A DNA stretch of 19,546 nucleotides from Nanobdellota archaeon (GTDB lineage: Archaea > Nanobdellota > Nanobdellia > Pacearchaeales > GW2011-AR1), in contig JAKLIN010000012.1 in the NCBI GenBank assembly GCA_022709585.1, positions 1 through 19,546 of the forward strand. The letters are read 5' to 3'. The notes under the pieces were generated by a model, which worked only from the letters and a program-made list of their open reading frames with translations, was not told the DNA's origin and did no database searches. This document shows, piece by piece, positions 6,332 through 13,435 of the stretch (its first letter is position 1; each line of letters opens with the position of its first letter). Made by a program: the position numbers and the translations under genes.

Positions 6332-6964
6332 ATGGAAACAATTGTTTTAATCGTCGAGAATCTTAAGAAATCTCTTATAAAAGAAGTTATTGATAAAAGA
6401 ATGAAAGAGTTTGAAACTCTTGGAAAAAAAGACAGTGATGATTTATTCAAGGAGCTCGCATTTTGTTTGATGACCGCAAATTTCAATGCTAAAAAAAGCA
6501 TACAAATTCAAGAAGAAATTCGCGATGGATTTTTCACACTTCCTGAAAAACAATTAACAAAAAAGCTTGCTGAATTAGGGCATAGATTTCCAAATATGCG
6601 AGGAAAATATATCTGCGAGGCAAGAAAATGTCGTCGAGATTTAAAAAAAACTCTTAAGTCTTTCAAATCTGAAATTGAAGCAAGAGAATGGTTAGTTAAA
6701 AATATAAAAGGGCTTGGAATGAAAGAAGCAAGTCATTTCTTAAGAAATATTGGTTATAAAAATGTGGCAATAATTGATTTTCATATAATAGATTTACTTG
6801 TAAGAGAAAAATTAATTGAGCAGCCAAAATCAAAATCATTAACATCTAAAAAATATGTTGAAATTGAAAATATCCTAAGAAAAATTGCAGAGAAAACAAA
6901 AACTTCTCTTGGTGAATTGGATTTATATCTTTGGTATAAAGAAACAGGAACAGTTTTAAAATAA
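6332..6964 (+). CDS. ogg2: 8-oxoguanine DNA glycosylase/AP lyase, Ogg2 family
   Basis: A 210-residue archaeal Ogg2 enzyme that excises 8-oxoguanine from DNA and nicks the abasic site. The HhH motif IKGLGMKEASHFLRNIG (about 125-141) carries the Schiff-base Lys131, and NVAIIDFHIIDLL holds catalytic Asp149. The opening pattern of helices and LFKELAFCLMTANFNAKK fit the family, as does the length close to that of the Methanocaldococcus enzyme. The protein ends in Lys, as Ogg2 enzymes typically do. It follows nth closely with only a weak AGGT before the ATG, so the pair is probably one repair transcript covering oxidised pyrimidines and oxidised guanine. Confidence 0.92.
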   Translation: METIVLIVENLKKSLIKEVIDKRMKEFETLGKKDSDDLFKELAFCLMTANFNAKKSIQIQEEIRDGFFTLPEKQLTKKLAELGHRFPNMRGKYICEARKCRRDLKKTLKSFKSEIEAREWLVKNIKGLGMKEASHFLRNIGYKNVAIIDFHIIDLLVREKLIEQPKSKSLTSKKYVEIENILRKIAEKTKTSLGELDLYLWYKETGTVLK

Positions 6965-6991
6965 ACTTTTTATAGATCTATAAAATCAAAA

Positions 6992-7573
6992 TTATCTTTG
7001 TAAAGCTTTCCTTTGTTGGACATTTGCTACAGGAGTTTTAGCTTTTGTTTCATGTTTTGATTTTTTTGCATTTTCTTTTTCAGTAGCTTTTCCAGCTTCA
7101 ACTGCAGCGATTTTCTTTTCAGATTCTTCTTTTTTCTCGCCGCTGGATTTATCTTCAAGTTCAGCTTTTTGTGCAGAAGCTTCTTCAACTAATTTGTCTT
7201 TAACAGCTTTTTTCTTGCTGGAAATTTCTTCAGCTTGTTTGTTCAACTTTTCTGCTTTTAATTTCTTGAATTTAAGATTTTCAGAAAGTTCATAAGATTC
7301 AACTTTTACAACTCCATTTTCTTTTACTGCTTTGACTTTGATTTTTGTAGGGGGGTGTTTTATTCCTCTTGTCCAAACCATTTCGTTTAATAATTTGTCA
7401 ACTTTAACTTTGTTCAAATCTCTGTTTTCCACTTTCATATGCTTAGCCAGAAATTCTTTGATTGCTCTAACTGCTTTGTTAGCTCTTTTATATCTTGGAA
7501 CTTTAATCCATTCAGTTCTAAGAGGAATAGTATATTCTCTTTCAAGTTTTTCAGTTTGAGTTTTTTCAGCCAT
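6992..7573 (-). CDS. rpl31e: Ribosomal protein eL31 with long charged C-terminal extension
   Basis: Large-subunit protein eL31, located near the polypeptide exit tunnel. The core is recognisable at about 12-92: REYTIPLRTEWIKVPRYKRA, KAVRAIKEFLAKHM, and VWTRGIKHPPTKIKVKAVKE. The usual archaeal protein is about 80-95 residues. Here a further 90-100 residues of Lys/Glu/Ala-rich, probably helical or disordered sequence follow (KKKAVKDKLVEEASAQKAEL and beyond), ending in VANVQQRKALQR. The ATG is one base beyond the eL39 stop, so it is the last gene of the eS19-eL39-eL31 operon. The T-rich compensation of such a Lys-rich tail matches the genome composition, so no transfer is suggested. Confidence 0.93.
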   Translation of the reverse strand: MAEKTQTEKLEREYTIPLRTEWIKVPRYKRANKAVRAIKEFLAKHMKVENRDLNKVKVDKLLNEMVWTRGIKHPPTKIKVKAVKENGVVKVESYELSENLKFKKLKAEKLNKQAEEISSKKKAVKDKLVEEASAQKAELEDKSSGEKKEESEKKIAAVEAGKATEKENAKKSKHETKAKTPVANVQQRKALQR

Positions 7574-7574
7574 T

Positions 7575-7778
7575 TTATCCTAAGTGAGATTTTCTTTGTT
7601 TTCTTGGTTTAATATGAAGCTTTGTTCTTCTCCAAGATCTTCTAACCTTGGTTACAGAAGCTGGATGAATCTTTTTTCCAGGTCCGAATTTTTTTAAGAT
7701 AACCCAAACAGGTGTCCATTTGGTTTGTCTTCCTTTCTTGACAAGCTTTGCCTTTTTCTCTGGATTTTTGATTCCCAT
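7575..7778 (-). CDS. rpl39e: Ribosomal protein eL39
   Basis: A 67-residue large-subunit protein of the exit tunnel wall. TKWTPVWVILKKFGPGKK and VRRSWRRTKLHIKPRKQRKS are the eL39 signature (PVWVI and RSWRRTKL). It is longer than the typical 50 residues, with a short insertion after FGPGKK and a longer basic tail. The frame opens at a TTG (7787) inside the eS19 gene, but the ATG at 7778 starts one base after the eS19 stop, the same spacing as the next junction, so it is preferred. All three ribosomal genes therefore look translationally coupled. Confidence 0.92.
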   Translation of the reverse strand: MGIKNPEKKAKLVKKGRQTKWTPVWVILKKFGPGKKIHPASVTKVRRSWRRTKLHIKPRKQRKSHLG

Positions 7779-7779
7779 T

Positions 7780-8202
7780 TTAAGCAAATCCCTCCATGAA
7801 CTTTTTTCCTTTTTCAGTGAGCTGTCTTCCTGGTCTTTTACTTCTTACACCCTTTATTGCTTTTGCAATTTCTGTTAAGCCAGCTTTATCTGTTTGTTGT
7901 AATATTGTTCTAAGAATCTTTCCACCAGATTTTCTGAATTCTTCTGGTTTTGAGCCTCTCCTTTTTCTGGAACCGTATTTTACTCTAAGCTTGTTTACTC
8001 CAACTGTTTTCTTTTTGTAAATTTGTCTTAACACGCTAGCTGTTCTTTTAAACCAGAAATCAGCATCGTTGATAGGTCTAACTTTAGCTGCACCTGATTT
8101 TACGAATGCAATCCATTCTGGAGCACTTATTTCAGGGAATTTTTTTAAAGCTTCAGCTAGCTTAGAATTATACTCTTGTGGGTCTAAATCATATACTGAC
8201 AT
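7780..8202 (-). CDS. rps19e: Ribosomal protein eS19
   Basis: A 140-residue small-subunit protein of the head region, archaeal/eukaryotic only. The helix-rich winged fold is recognisable from SVYDLDPQEYNSKLAEALKK, PEWIAFVKSGAAK, NDADFWFKRTASVLRQIY, GVNKLRVKYGSRKRRGSKP and GRQLTEKGKKFMEG. The length is typical. It is the first gene of the eS19-eL39-eL31 operon. A TATA-like TTAAAATAAA at 8276-8285 places the transcript start near 8255, giving a leader of about 50 bases that contains a small hairpin, so this is one of the few genes here with an untranslated leader. Confidence 0.95.
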   Translation of the reverse strand: MSVYDLDPQEYNSKLAEALKKFPEISAPEWIAFVKSGAAKVRPINDADFWFKRTASVLRQIYKKKTVGVNKLRVKYGSRKRRGSKPEEFRKSGGKILRTILQQTDKAGLTEIAKAIKGVRSKRPGRQLTEKGKKFMEGFA

Positions 8203-8233
8203 TTTGATTGATTGTTTATGCGTTTATCAGGTC

Positions 8234-8248
8234 GTTCCAAAACGGAAC
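8234..8248 (-). promoter_or_regulatory. Hairpin in the eS19 operon leader
   Basis: GTTCC at 8234-8238 pairs with GGAAC at 8244-8248 around a 5-base loop. A second small hairpin (ACTC/GAGT, 8256-8266) lies at about the predicted transcript start. Ribosomal protein operons are often regulated by leader structures, but a role here is inference. Confidence 0.35.
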
Positions 8249-8306
8249 TAGAACAACTCGTTGAGTCGTTTAACCTTTATTTTAAGGTAGAAATTGCTTT
8301 ATAAAA

Positions 8307-8573
8307 TTATCTTTTTTGTCCTCTTTTGTCAACAGGGCTTCTCCACTTCTTCAAGAATATTGTAAATCCCACAATTCTTGCAGTAAAATTTGGGCCAAGC
8401 TTTGAAATAATCTCTTCAGACATCTTTTTCACTTGTTCTCTGTCATGTCCCGCACTTTTCAAAACACTAACTTTAACATTTTTTCTTTTAATGAAATGAT
8501 TTTTTAGAGTCCCAATTAGGTTATCTGTAAGTCCGTTTTTTCCAATTTGTATTGAGGTTTGTCCAGGCGACAT
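8307..8573 (-). CDS. yhbY: CRM-domain (YhbY-like) RNA-binding protein
   Basis: An 88-residue single CRM domain. Bacterial YhbY binds pre-50S ribosomes, and archaeal members are assumed to act in ribosome assembly. The hallmark GxxG loop is IQIGKNGLTDNLI (about 9-20), with VKVSVLK, MSEEIISKLG and ARIVGFTIFLKKW completing the alpha-beta fold. The frame begins at a TTG (8579), but the ATG at 8573 lies 26 bases from a TATA element (8595-8602) and is chosen. It sits upstream of the eS19 operon with its own promoter, which fits a ribosome role. Confidence 0.88.
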   Translation of the reverse strand: MSPGQTSIQIGKNGLTDNLIGTLKNHFIKRKNVKVSVLKSAGHDREQVKKMSEEIISKLGPNFTARIVGFTIFLKKWRSPVDKRGQKR

Positions 8574-8594
8574 ATGCAATAAAATTAAATATAG

Positions 8595-8602
8595 TTTTTA
8601 TA
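8595..8602. promoter_or_regulatory. TATA element between yhbY and tRNA-Gly
   Basis: TATAAAAA on the minus strand lies 26 bases before the yhbY ATG. Read on the plus strand it is TTTTTATA, about 45 bases before tRNA-Gly. It could serve both directions; the yhbY use is better supported. Confidence 0.5.
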
Positions 8603-8643
8603 CCTTAGTATGTTGTTATTTCCACAATTTAGTTAACATTCAC

Positions 8644-8714
8644 GCGCTAGTGGTTTACTGGTAGAATCTCTGCTTCCCAAGCAGGGGAACCGGGTTCGAT
8701 TCCCGGCTGGCGCA
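8644..8714 (+). tRNA. tRNA-Gly (anticodon CCC)
   Basis: A 71-base cloverleaf. The acceptor GCGCTAG pairs with CTGGCGC (one G-T pair), the D-loop has GGTTTACTGG, the anticodon stem TCTGC/GCAGG encloses TTCCCAA (anticodon CCC), and the T arm is CCGGG-TTCGATT-CCCGG. The discriminator is A, and CCA is not encoded. The T-run at 8721-8727 follows. Confidence 0.95.
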
Positions 8715-8720
8715 TTTATC

Positions 8721-8727
8721 TTTTTTT
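8721..8727 (+). terminator. Oligo-T terminator after tRNA-Gly
   Basis: Seven consecutive T residues lie seven bases after the tRNA. Archaeal RNA polymerase can stop at such runs without a hairpin. Confidence 0.4.
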
Positions 8728-8793
8728 ATTCAAGTGCAGAGAAACAGATTTAAACCTCAAAAGAGTATTATTTCTGGAGGTTAGATTGTTAAA

Positions 8794-9015
8794 ATGAAAA
8801 AACAAATTGCGTTAAAAACTCTTTTTGGAATTTCTCTTGTAGGAGTTTTATTTTCGGGATATTTAAGCTTCACAGAGATATTTCAACAAACTTGCGGAAT
8901 GGGTGTTCTTGGAACATGCGGTGCTGAAGTGTTTACCTTGCCTGCTTGTGTTTATGGGCTTGTAATGTATTCTGCTTGCTTGATTGTTTCTATACTTGGC
9001 TTAAAGGGAAAGTAA
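8794..9015 (+). CDS. Small VKOR-like membrane protein
   Basis: A 73-residue protein with two predicted membrane helices (about 8-28 and 52-71) and four Cys in and around the loop: C34, C42, C52, C62. The pattern FSGYLSFTEIFQQTCG, CGAEVFTLPACVYGLVMY resembles the active-site half of vitamin K epoxide reductase-like thiol oxidoreductases (C...C..VF..P...YG). It is much shorter than a full four-helix VKOR, so it may be a minimal disulfide carrier, dimerise, or be only loosely related. GGAGG at 8776-8780 lies 13 bases before the ATG. It is convergent with the next gene and has no thioredoxin neighbour. Confidence 0.62.
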   Translation: MKKQIALKTLFGISLVGVLFSGYLSFTEIFQQTCGMGVLGTCGAEVFTLPACVYGLVMYSACLIVSILGLKGK

Positions 9016-9076
9016 AATTTCTCAGCCAATAGAAAAATAAGTTTTATTTTTTAATTTTTTTAGAAGAAGATTATTT

Positions 9077-9604
9077 CTACAGAGTTCCACCCATTAAAGC
9101 TCTGACTAAACCATTTTTTTCAATCTTAAATTTATCAATTGCATGATATCCGCTGTCTTTAGAGCCACACCAGTCAATACAATACAATCCCATCCATACT
9201 GCTCCTCGATTTTTATCATAAGGTTCAACCACCCAATCGTAATATTCCAAAAAAGGAAAGAAATTAACTTTTTCTCCGCTAACTCTCGCACTTTTAGGGT
9301 CATAATCTATCCATCCTCCCAATTGATCACAGTCTCTATCTGCTTCATCTAAACGAAGTTCATCTGCAACAAGAATTCCTGTGGGAGTAATCTTTCTAAC
9401 TCTAAAAAAATTGTTATAATCCGGTTCCTTAGCCCAAGATTGCCCGCATTGAATAAGTGTCCCAACCGGATATTGCCTTATTGCTTCTGCGTTTCTGAAA
9501 TCTTTCCAGTTTAATTTAGAAATCTTAATTTCAGGGTTTAGTTTGTAATCCAACTTTTTTATAATCTCATCAGGAATATCTTTTCTGAATTGAACTAAAT
9601 TCAT
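9077..9604 (-). CDS. Hypothetical protein, 175 residues
   Basis: I do not recognise this protein. It is soluble and rich in Trp, Tyr, Asp and Gly, with a central block RQYPVGTLIQCGQSWAKEP and FFRVRKITPTGILVADELR that suggests a small beta-barrel, then GGWIDYDPKSARVSGEKV, and a C-terminal part with two close Cys in LYCIDWCGSKDSGYHAID. The Trp/Cys spacing might bind a metal, but no known motif matches. A TATA-like ATTATAAAAG at about 9627-9636 is 27 bases before the ATG, so it is likely a monocistronic leaderless gene. The long N-terminal lead (1-45) looks helical. Confidence 0.68.
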   Translation of the reverse strand: MNLVQFRKDIPDEIIKKLDYKLNPEIKISKLNWKDFRNAEAIRQYPVGTLIQCGQSWAKEPDYNNFFRVRKITPTGILVADELRLDEADRDCDQLGGWIDYDPKSARVSGEKVNFFPFLEYYDWVVEPYDKNRGAVWMGLYCIDWCGSKDSGYHAIDKFKIEKNGLVRALMGGTL

Positions 9605-9678
9605 TATTATAGATTATAACTCTCTTTTATAATCATTTATGCATCAGAAAATATCTGTTCATACGAGAAAAATAAATT

Positions 9679-10479
9679 TTATTTTTCAAATTTTTCTATG
9701 TCTTGTTTTTTTACTAGAATTGTTTTTAGTTTCTTGACTCCGAAAGTTCCATCTTTCATTGTTTTATCTTTGTAAACATCTTGAGCTTTAAACCAGTGCA
9801 CAACAATATCTTTTTTATTTTTCTTCCAATCTCTGCTGTATTTCGCACAAAAAAGCGCAGCTTGTTTTATATCGCTCTCGCTCGCTTTTCCTTTGATATT
9901 AACAAAAGGGCTCCCCGCAGCAGAAGTATGAAATACCTCTTCGTCTTTTTGAATCTGTTTCATTAATTCTTCGTTGGTTTTGCTGTCTTTTCCAGCGAGG
10001 AATAATGTTCCATCAGAACTTATCATCTTTCTTAATTTTTTATTTTGATTCCAGAAGTGAACAATTGTCAAACATTTTTTTTGATTTTCCCAACTTAATT
10101 TTTTTAGAGCATCTTCAAATTTTAACCATTCATACTTTTCATGCTCTTTTTCATCCAGGATAATTTTTCCTTTTTTCACTTGAACAGCATAAAGAGTGAA
10201 TGTTTGGCCTTTAATTCCTGGGCGATTTACAAGCTCTTTAGTATATTCGTACTCTCCAGAATAATTGAAAATTTGCAAAGATCCGACGATATTCAATCCC
10301 GTTTCTTCTTTAACTTCTCTTCGAACTGCCACTTCTATTTTTTCTCCAGGTTCAATTCCCCCTTTAGGAAATTCCCATCCTTTCCAATGAAGTTTTCTGT
10401 TTAAAATAAGATATTCTGGAATTTCATTTTCCAAAGAATAAACCACAACAAAAACAGCTTCACGATATTTTCCAGTCAT
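9679..10479 (-). CDS. Nudix hydrolase fused to an NFACT-R (DUF814) domain
   Basis: A 266-residue two-domain protein. Residues 1-145 form a Nudix domain with a complete Nudix box (40-62: G-x5-E-x7-REVKEETGL), so hydrolysis of a nucleoside diphosphate-linked substrate is likely. Residues about 155-255 match NFACT-R (PF05670): FLAGKDSKTNEELMKQIQ, VFHTSAAGSPFVNIKG, and DIVVHWFKAQDVYKDKTM. NFACT-R is the C-terminal domain of RqcH/Tae2/NEMF, ribosome quality-control proteins, and also occurs alone in archaea; its binding partner is thought to be RNA. No NFACT-N or HhH region is present. Its ATG is 19 bases after the RuBisCO stop on the same strand, so it is probably cotranscribed with RuBisCO. Confidence 0.85.
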   Translation of the reverse strand: MTGKYREAVFVVVYSLENEIPEYLILNRKLHWKGWEFPKGGIEPGEKIEVAVRREVKEETGLNIVGSLQIFNYSGEYEYTKELVNRPGIKGQTFTLYAVQVKKGKIILDEKEHEKYEWLKFEDALKKLSWENQKKCLTIVHFWNQNKKLRKMISSDGTLFLAGKDSKTNEELMKQIQKDEEVFHTSAAGSPFVNIKGKASESDIKQAALFCAKYSRDWKKNKKDIVVHWFKAQDVYKDKTMKDGTFGVKKLKTILVKKQDIEKFEK

Positions 10480-10498
10480 TTTAATTTATTTCCAATTT

Positions 10499-12001
10499 CT
10501 AATTTTTTTCAGCATTCACAGCTTTTTCAGTTTCCTTGGACTTTGAAAAGAATTTTATTGCGTCTGCAAGTTCTTTATGTGTTTTTGCATATTCTTGCAA
10601 ATCTATTTTTTTCATATAAGCTTCACATGCTTGAACAAGAGCTGTTGCTCCTTGCTTTGTTCCGCCCGGATGGGCATGGCATCCCGCACCCATTGTTGTA
10701 ATAAAATCAACATTTCCCATTACTTCAATAAATGGTTTCAATAAAGTCGGATTTAATCCTCCAGAAATAATTGGGCAGCACTTTTTCATTCCTCTCCAAG
10801 AATCATCATCAAGAATAACGTGATTTGCGTAATCTTCATTAACAAGTTTCATTAAGTCTTCATCTTTAGCAGGAATCTGTCCCCAAATTTGCTGGAAGAA
10901 ATGTCCTTGTGATTTAAGTTTCAAAATATTATTTGCAGCAGTTATATCCTCTTTCGGGCTTCCTTTCATTTTTCCAACACCTGCTGTTCCAGTATGAATT
11001 CCAGATGCGCCCGCAAGTCGTGCGAACTTTGATAAAACCAAAACAGAAAATCCAAAGGGATTTTCGGGACGAGTGAATCCTCCATGTCCTGCTCTGTGGA
11101 AATGAATAAACACTTCAGGATATCTTCTTCTAAGAGTTTGAACAGCCATCCATCCAGCGGTTATTCCGTCGATTAAAAATGCATAACTTCCTTTTTCAAA
11201 TCCAGCATTGCGAATTATTTCACATCTCTTAATCATTGTATCAAAATCAGGAGAAGAAACATTAAATGAATGAACTTTTTTATTGCCTGTTTTTTTAACA
11301 GCTTTATCCATAGCTTCTTTTACATACTTAACCATCTGTTCATATCTGCAAAAATCTTGGTCAGCTTGAGGTTCATCATTCTTAACAAAATCTCCTCCTC
11401 CAACCCAGAAATCATAGCAAACTTCAGCGTATTCAGAAGCAGTTAATCCAATTTTAGGTTTGATTATAGTTCCAAGAATAGGCCGTCCATAAACATTAAG
11501 ATATTTTCTCATATCTTCTAGAGTATAACTTGGCCCATCATAATGTTCCAGCATTGAAGAAGGGAACCAAACATCAAGAAGTTTTAATCCATTAACTTCT
11601 TTCATTCCTAAAACATTTCCAACTAAGAATGTCAAAATATTTTGCACATTTCCGCCTCTGTCAAAAATTCTCCAAGGATATGCAATCCAAACTAAATTTT
11701 TCTTTAAATCAACCTGATAAGCCAATGCGTTTAATTCTCTGGAAAAAGCAGTTTCTGTTTTAACAGGGAAATTTGTTCCTGTTGACGACTCTGCGGCAAT
11801 TTCAGCTGCAGCCTGAAGTACATTTAATTTTTTAGATGGAATTAAATGAAACACTGTGAGAAGATATTCTCCGTTTTGAGCATCTTTTAATCCAAGCTGA
11901 ACATAATTCTTTTGCTTTTCATTTAATGTTTTAACGAGTTTTTTTACTTCAGAATTATTAATATTAGATTTCTTTACAACTTTTTTAGTGTCGTGCTTCA
12001 T
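10499..12001 (-). CDS. rbcL: RuBisCO large subunit, archaeal form II/III-like
   Basis: A 500-residue ribulose-1,5-bisphosphate carboxylase. In DPANN archaea it is thought to work in the AMP (nucleoside) salvage route, turning AMP-derived ribulose bisphosphate plus CO2 into 3-phosphoglycerate, not in a Calvin cycle. Active-site residues are all visible: E71 (ESSTGTN), N129, K181 and K183 (IIKPKIGL), K207 for carbamylation with D209 and E210 (GGGDFVKNDEPQ), H302 (HFHRAGHGGFTRP), H336, loop-6 K344 (GVGKMKG) and S413 (ISGG). DFVKNDEPQ and the HRAGHG block point to form II/III. The phosphate loop reads MGAGCHAHPGG, with Ala where GGG is usual. The ATG at 12001 has AAGGTGA 5 bases upstream. The frame runs on to 12040, which lies before the predicted transcript start. 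Confidence 0.95.
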   Translation of the reverse strand: MKHDTKKVVKKSNINNSEVKKLVKTLNEKQKNYVQLGLKDAQNGEYLLTVFHLIPSKKLNVLQAAAEIAAESSTGTNFPVKTETAFSRELNALAYQVDLKKNLVWIAYPWRIFDRGGNVQNILTFLVGNVLGMKEVNGLKLLDVWFPSSMLEHYDGPSYTLEDMRKYLNVYGRPILGTIIKPKIGLTASEYAEVCYDFWVGGGDFVKNDEPQADQDFCRYEQMVKYVKEAMDKAVKKTGNKKVHSFNVSSPDFDTMIKRCEIIRNAGFEKGSYAFLIDGITAGWMAVQTLRRRYPEVFIHFHRAGHGGFTRPENPFGFSVLVLSKFARLAGASGIHTGTAGVGKMKGSPKEDITAANNILKLKSQGHFFQQIWGQIPAKDEDLMKLVNEDYANHVILDDDSWRGMKKCCPIISGGLNPTLLKPFIEVMGNVDFITTMGAGCHAHPGGTKQGATALVQACEAYMKKIDLQEYAKTHKELADAIKFFSKSKETEKAVNAEKN

Positions 12002-12006
12002 ATCAT

Positions 12007-12013
12007 TCACCTT
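12007..12013 (-). promoter_or_regulatory. Shine-Dalgarno site of rbcL
   Basis: AAGGTGA ends 5 bases before the ATG at 12001, deciding this start over the in-frame codons upstream. Confidence 0.6.
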
Positions 12014-12044
12014 TTTAATCAACAAACAAATATGCCTCAAGAAG

Positions 12045-12052
12045 TTTATAAA
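12045..12052 (-). promoter_or_regulatory. TATA box for rbcL and nudix-NFACT-R
   Basis: TTTATAAA predicts initiation near 12023 and a leader of about 22 bases, consistent with the Shine-Dalgarno site. Confidence 0.6.
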
Positions 12053-12065
12053 TGTTTCAAGGTAT

Positions 12066-13403
12066 TTACTCTATCTTTCTTATTTCTGTCCCTTTAGGCG
12101 TATCTTCTAAAATAAAACCAAGTTGTTTTATTTTTTCTCTCAATTCATCTGCTTTTTTCCATTCTTTATTTTTTCTTGCTGTTTCTCTTTGTTGTGCAAG
12201 CTCTTCAACTTTTTTTGGAATTTCAATTTTATCTTTTTTGAAAATATCTAATCCTAAAACCCTGTCCATTTCCTTTAAAGTTTGATATTTGCCTTCTGCT
12301 TTTTCATCTCTTAACATCACCCATAATACAGAAAGAGCATTAGGCGTATTCAAGTCATCTTCCAACGCTTTTGTGAACTCTTCAAGGTACTTTTCATTTT
12401 TCTTTTTGTCATCCTTTAATTCTGAAGCGAGATTCTTCAATCTTTGATAAGAATTTTTAGCAGAAACCAGAGACTCTTCATTGAAAGAAAGAGGCATTCG
12501 ATAATGAGTTGATAAACATAAATACCTATACTCTAGAGGTTTGAATCCTTGTTCAATTAAATTTCTAAGATAAATAACATTGCCTAAGGATTTAGACATT
12601 TTACCCTCGCTCATTGTCAAAAAACCTCCATGAAGCCAGTAATTTACAAATTTTTTTCCTGTCGCAGCTTCAGATTGAGCAATTTCATTTGTGTGATGTG
12701 GAAAAATCAAATCAATAGCACCTGTGTGAATATCCAAGCTTGGTCCGAATTCTTTCATGGACATAGCAGAACATTCAATGTGCCAGCCAGGGCGCCCTTT
12801 TCCAATTTCAGTTTCCCAGAAAACATTTTCATCTTCAGGGGTCCAGAATTTCCATAATGCAAAATCTTGTGCGTTTTCTTTATCATATTCATCATTTTTT
12901 ACTCTTGCTTTTTTGGATTTTATTCTGTCAAGTTGCGCAAGTTTTCCATAATCCTTGGATTTGGAAATTGAAAAATAAATTCCATCTTCTGTTTTGTAAG
13001 CATATCCTTTTTTTATCAAATCTTGAATAAGTTTTACCATTTCTTTTATAGAATGTGTTGCTTTGATCACCAAGTCCGGTTTAGTTACATTCAATTCACG
13101 CAAATCATCAAAGAAAATTTTAGCGTACTTTTCTGTTAGTTCTTTTAATGTGATGCCTTCTTTTTTGCTGCCTTTGATAGTTTTATCATCAACATCAGTT
13201 AAGTTCATTACCTGAGTTGTTTTATATCCAAGGAATTTCAAACTGCGCACAAGTAAATCGTTAAAAATGTAAGTTCTCAAGTTTCCGATATGAGCATAAT
13301 TATAAACAGTTGGCCCACAAGAATAAAGTTTTACCTCGCCTTTTTTAATCGGCTTGAATGTTTCTTTTTTTCTAGTTAGGGTATTATATAATTTTAAAGT
13401 CAT
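12066..13403 (-). CDS. cysS: Cysteinyl-tRNA synthetase
   Basis: A 445-residue class I synthetase that charges tRNA-Cys. The zinc ligands are C29 (LYSCGPTVYNYAHIGN), C211 (GWHIECSAMS), H236 and E240 (FPHHTNEIAQSEA). HIGN at 38-41 is the HIGH motif and EGKMSKSLGN (KMSKS 268-272) the second ATP motif. The C-terminal anticodon helix bundle ends in LREKIKQLGFILEDTPKGTE, the normal CysRS ending. The length is normal to slightly short. A TATA-like GTTTAAAAA at 13427-13435 is 26 bases before the ATG, just after the stop of the upstream pilin-like gene, so it is independently transcribed. Presence of CysRS means this organism does not need the SepRS route for Cys-tRNA. Confidence 0.96.
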   Translation of the reverse strand: MTLKLYNTLTRKKETFKPIKKGEVKLYSCGPTVYNYAHIGNLRTYIFNDLLVRSLKFLGYKTTQVMNLTDVDDKTIKGSKKEGITLKELTEKYAKIFFDDLRELNVTKPDLVIKATHSIKEMVKLIQDLIKKGYAYKTEDGIYFSISKSKDYGKLAQLDRIKSKKARVKNDEYDKENAQDFALWKFWTPEDENVFWETEIGKGRPGWHIECSAMSMKEFGPSLDIHTGAIDLIFPHHTNEIAQSEAATGKKFVNYWLHGGFLTMSEGKMSKSLGNVIYLRNLIEQGFKPLEYRYLCLSTHYRMPLSFNEESLVSAKNSYQRLKNLASELKDDKKKNEKYLEEFTKALEDDLNTPNALSVLWVMLRDEKAEGKYQTLKEMDRVLGLDIFKKDKIEIPKKVEELAQQRETARKNKEWKKADELREKIKQLGFILEDTPKGTEIRKIE

Positions 13404-13426
13404 TCTTTAATTTCAAAGAGAAAGCT

Positions 13427-13435
13427 GTTTAAAAA
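13427..13435 (-). promoter_or_regulatory. TATA box for cysS
   Basis: TTTTTAAAC on the minus strand, about 27 bases before the cysS ATG, ends just beside the stop codon of the preceding gene. Confidence 0.5.

Noticed and set aside
8069..8251. Plus-strand frames opposite ribosomal genes, and similar frames opposite other genes across the window
   Set aside because: They are antisense to well-supported genes and show no recognisable protein features.
9106..9303. A second minus-strand frame inside the 175-residue gene
   Set aside because: It is contained in the larger gene in another frame, without a promoter or protein motif.
12002..12040. N-terminal extension of RuBisCO
   Set aside because: It begins before the predicted transcript start. 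The ATG at 12001 has a good Shine-Dalgarno site.
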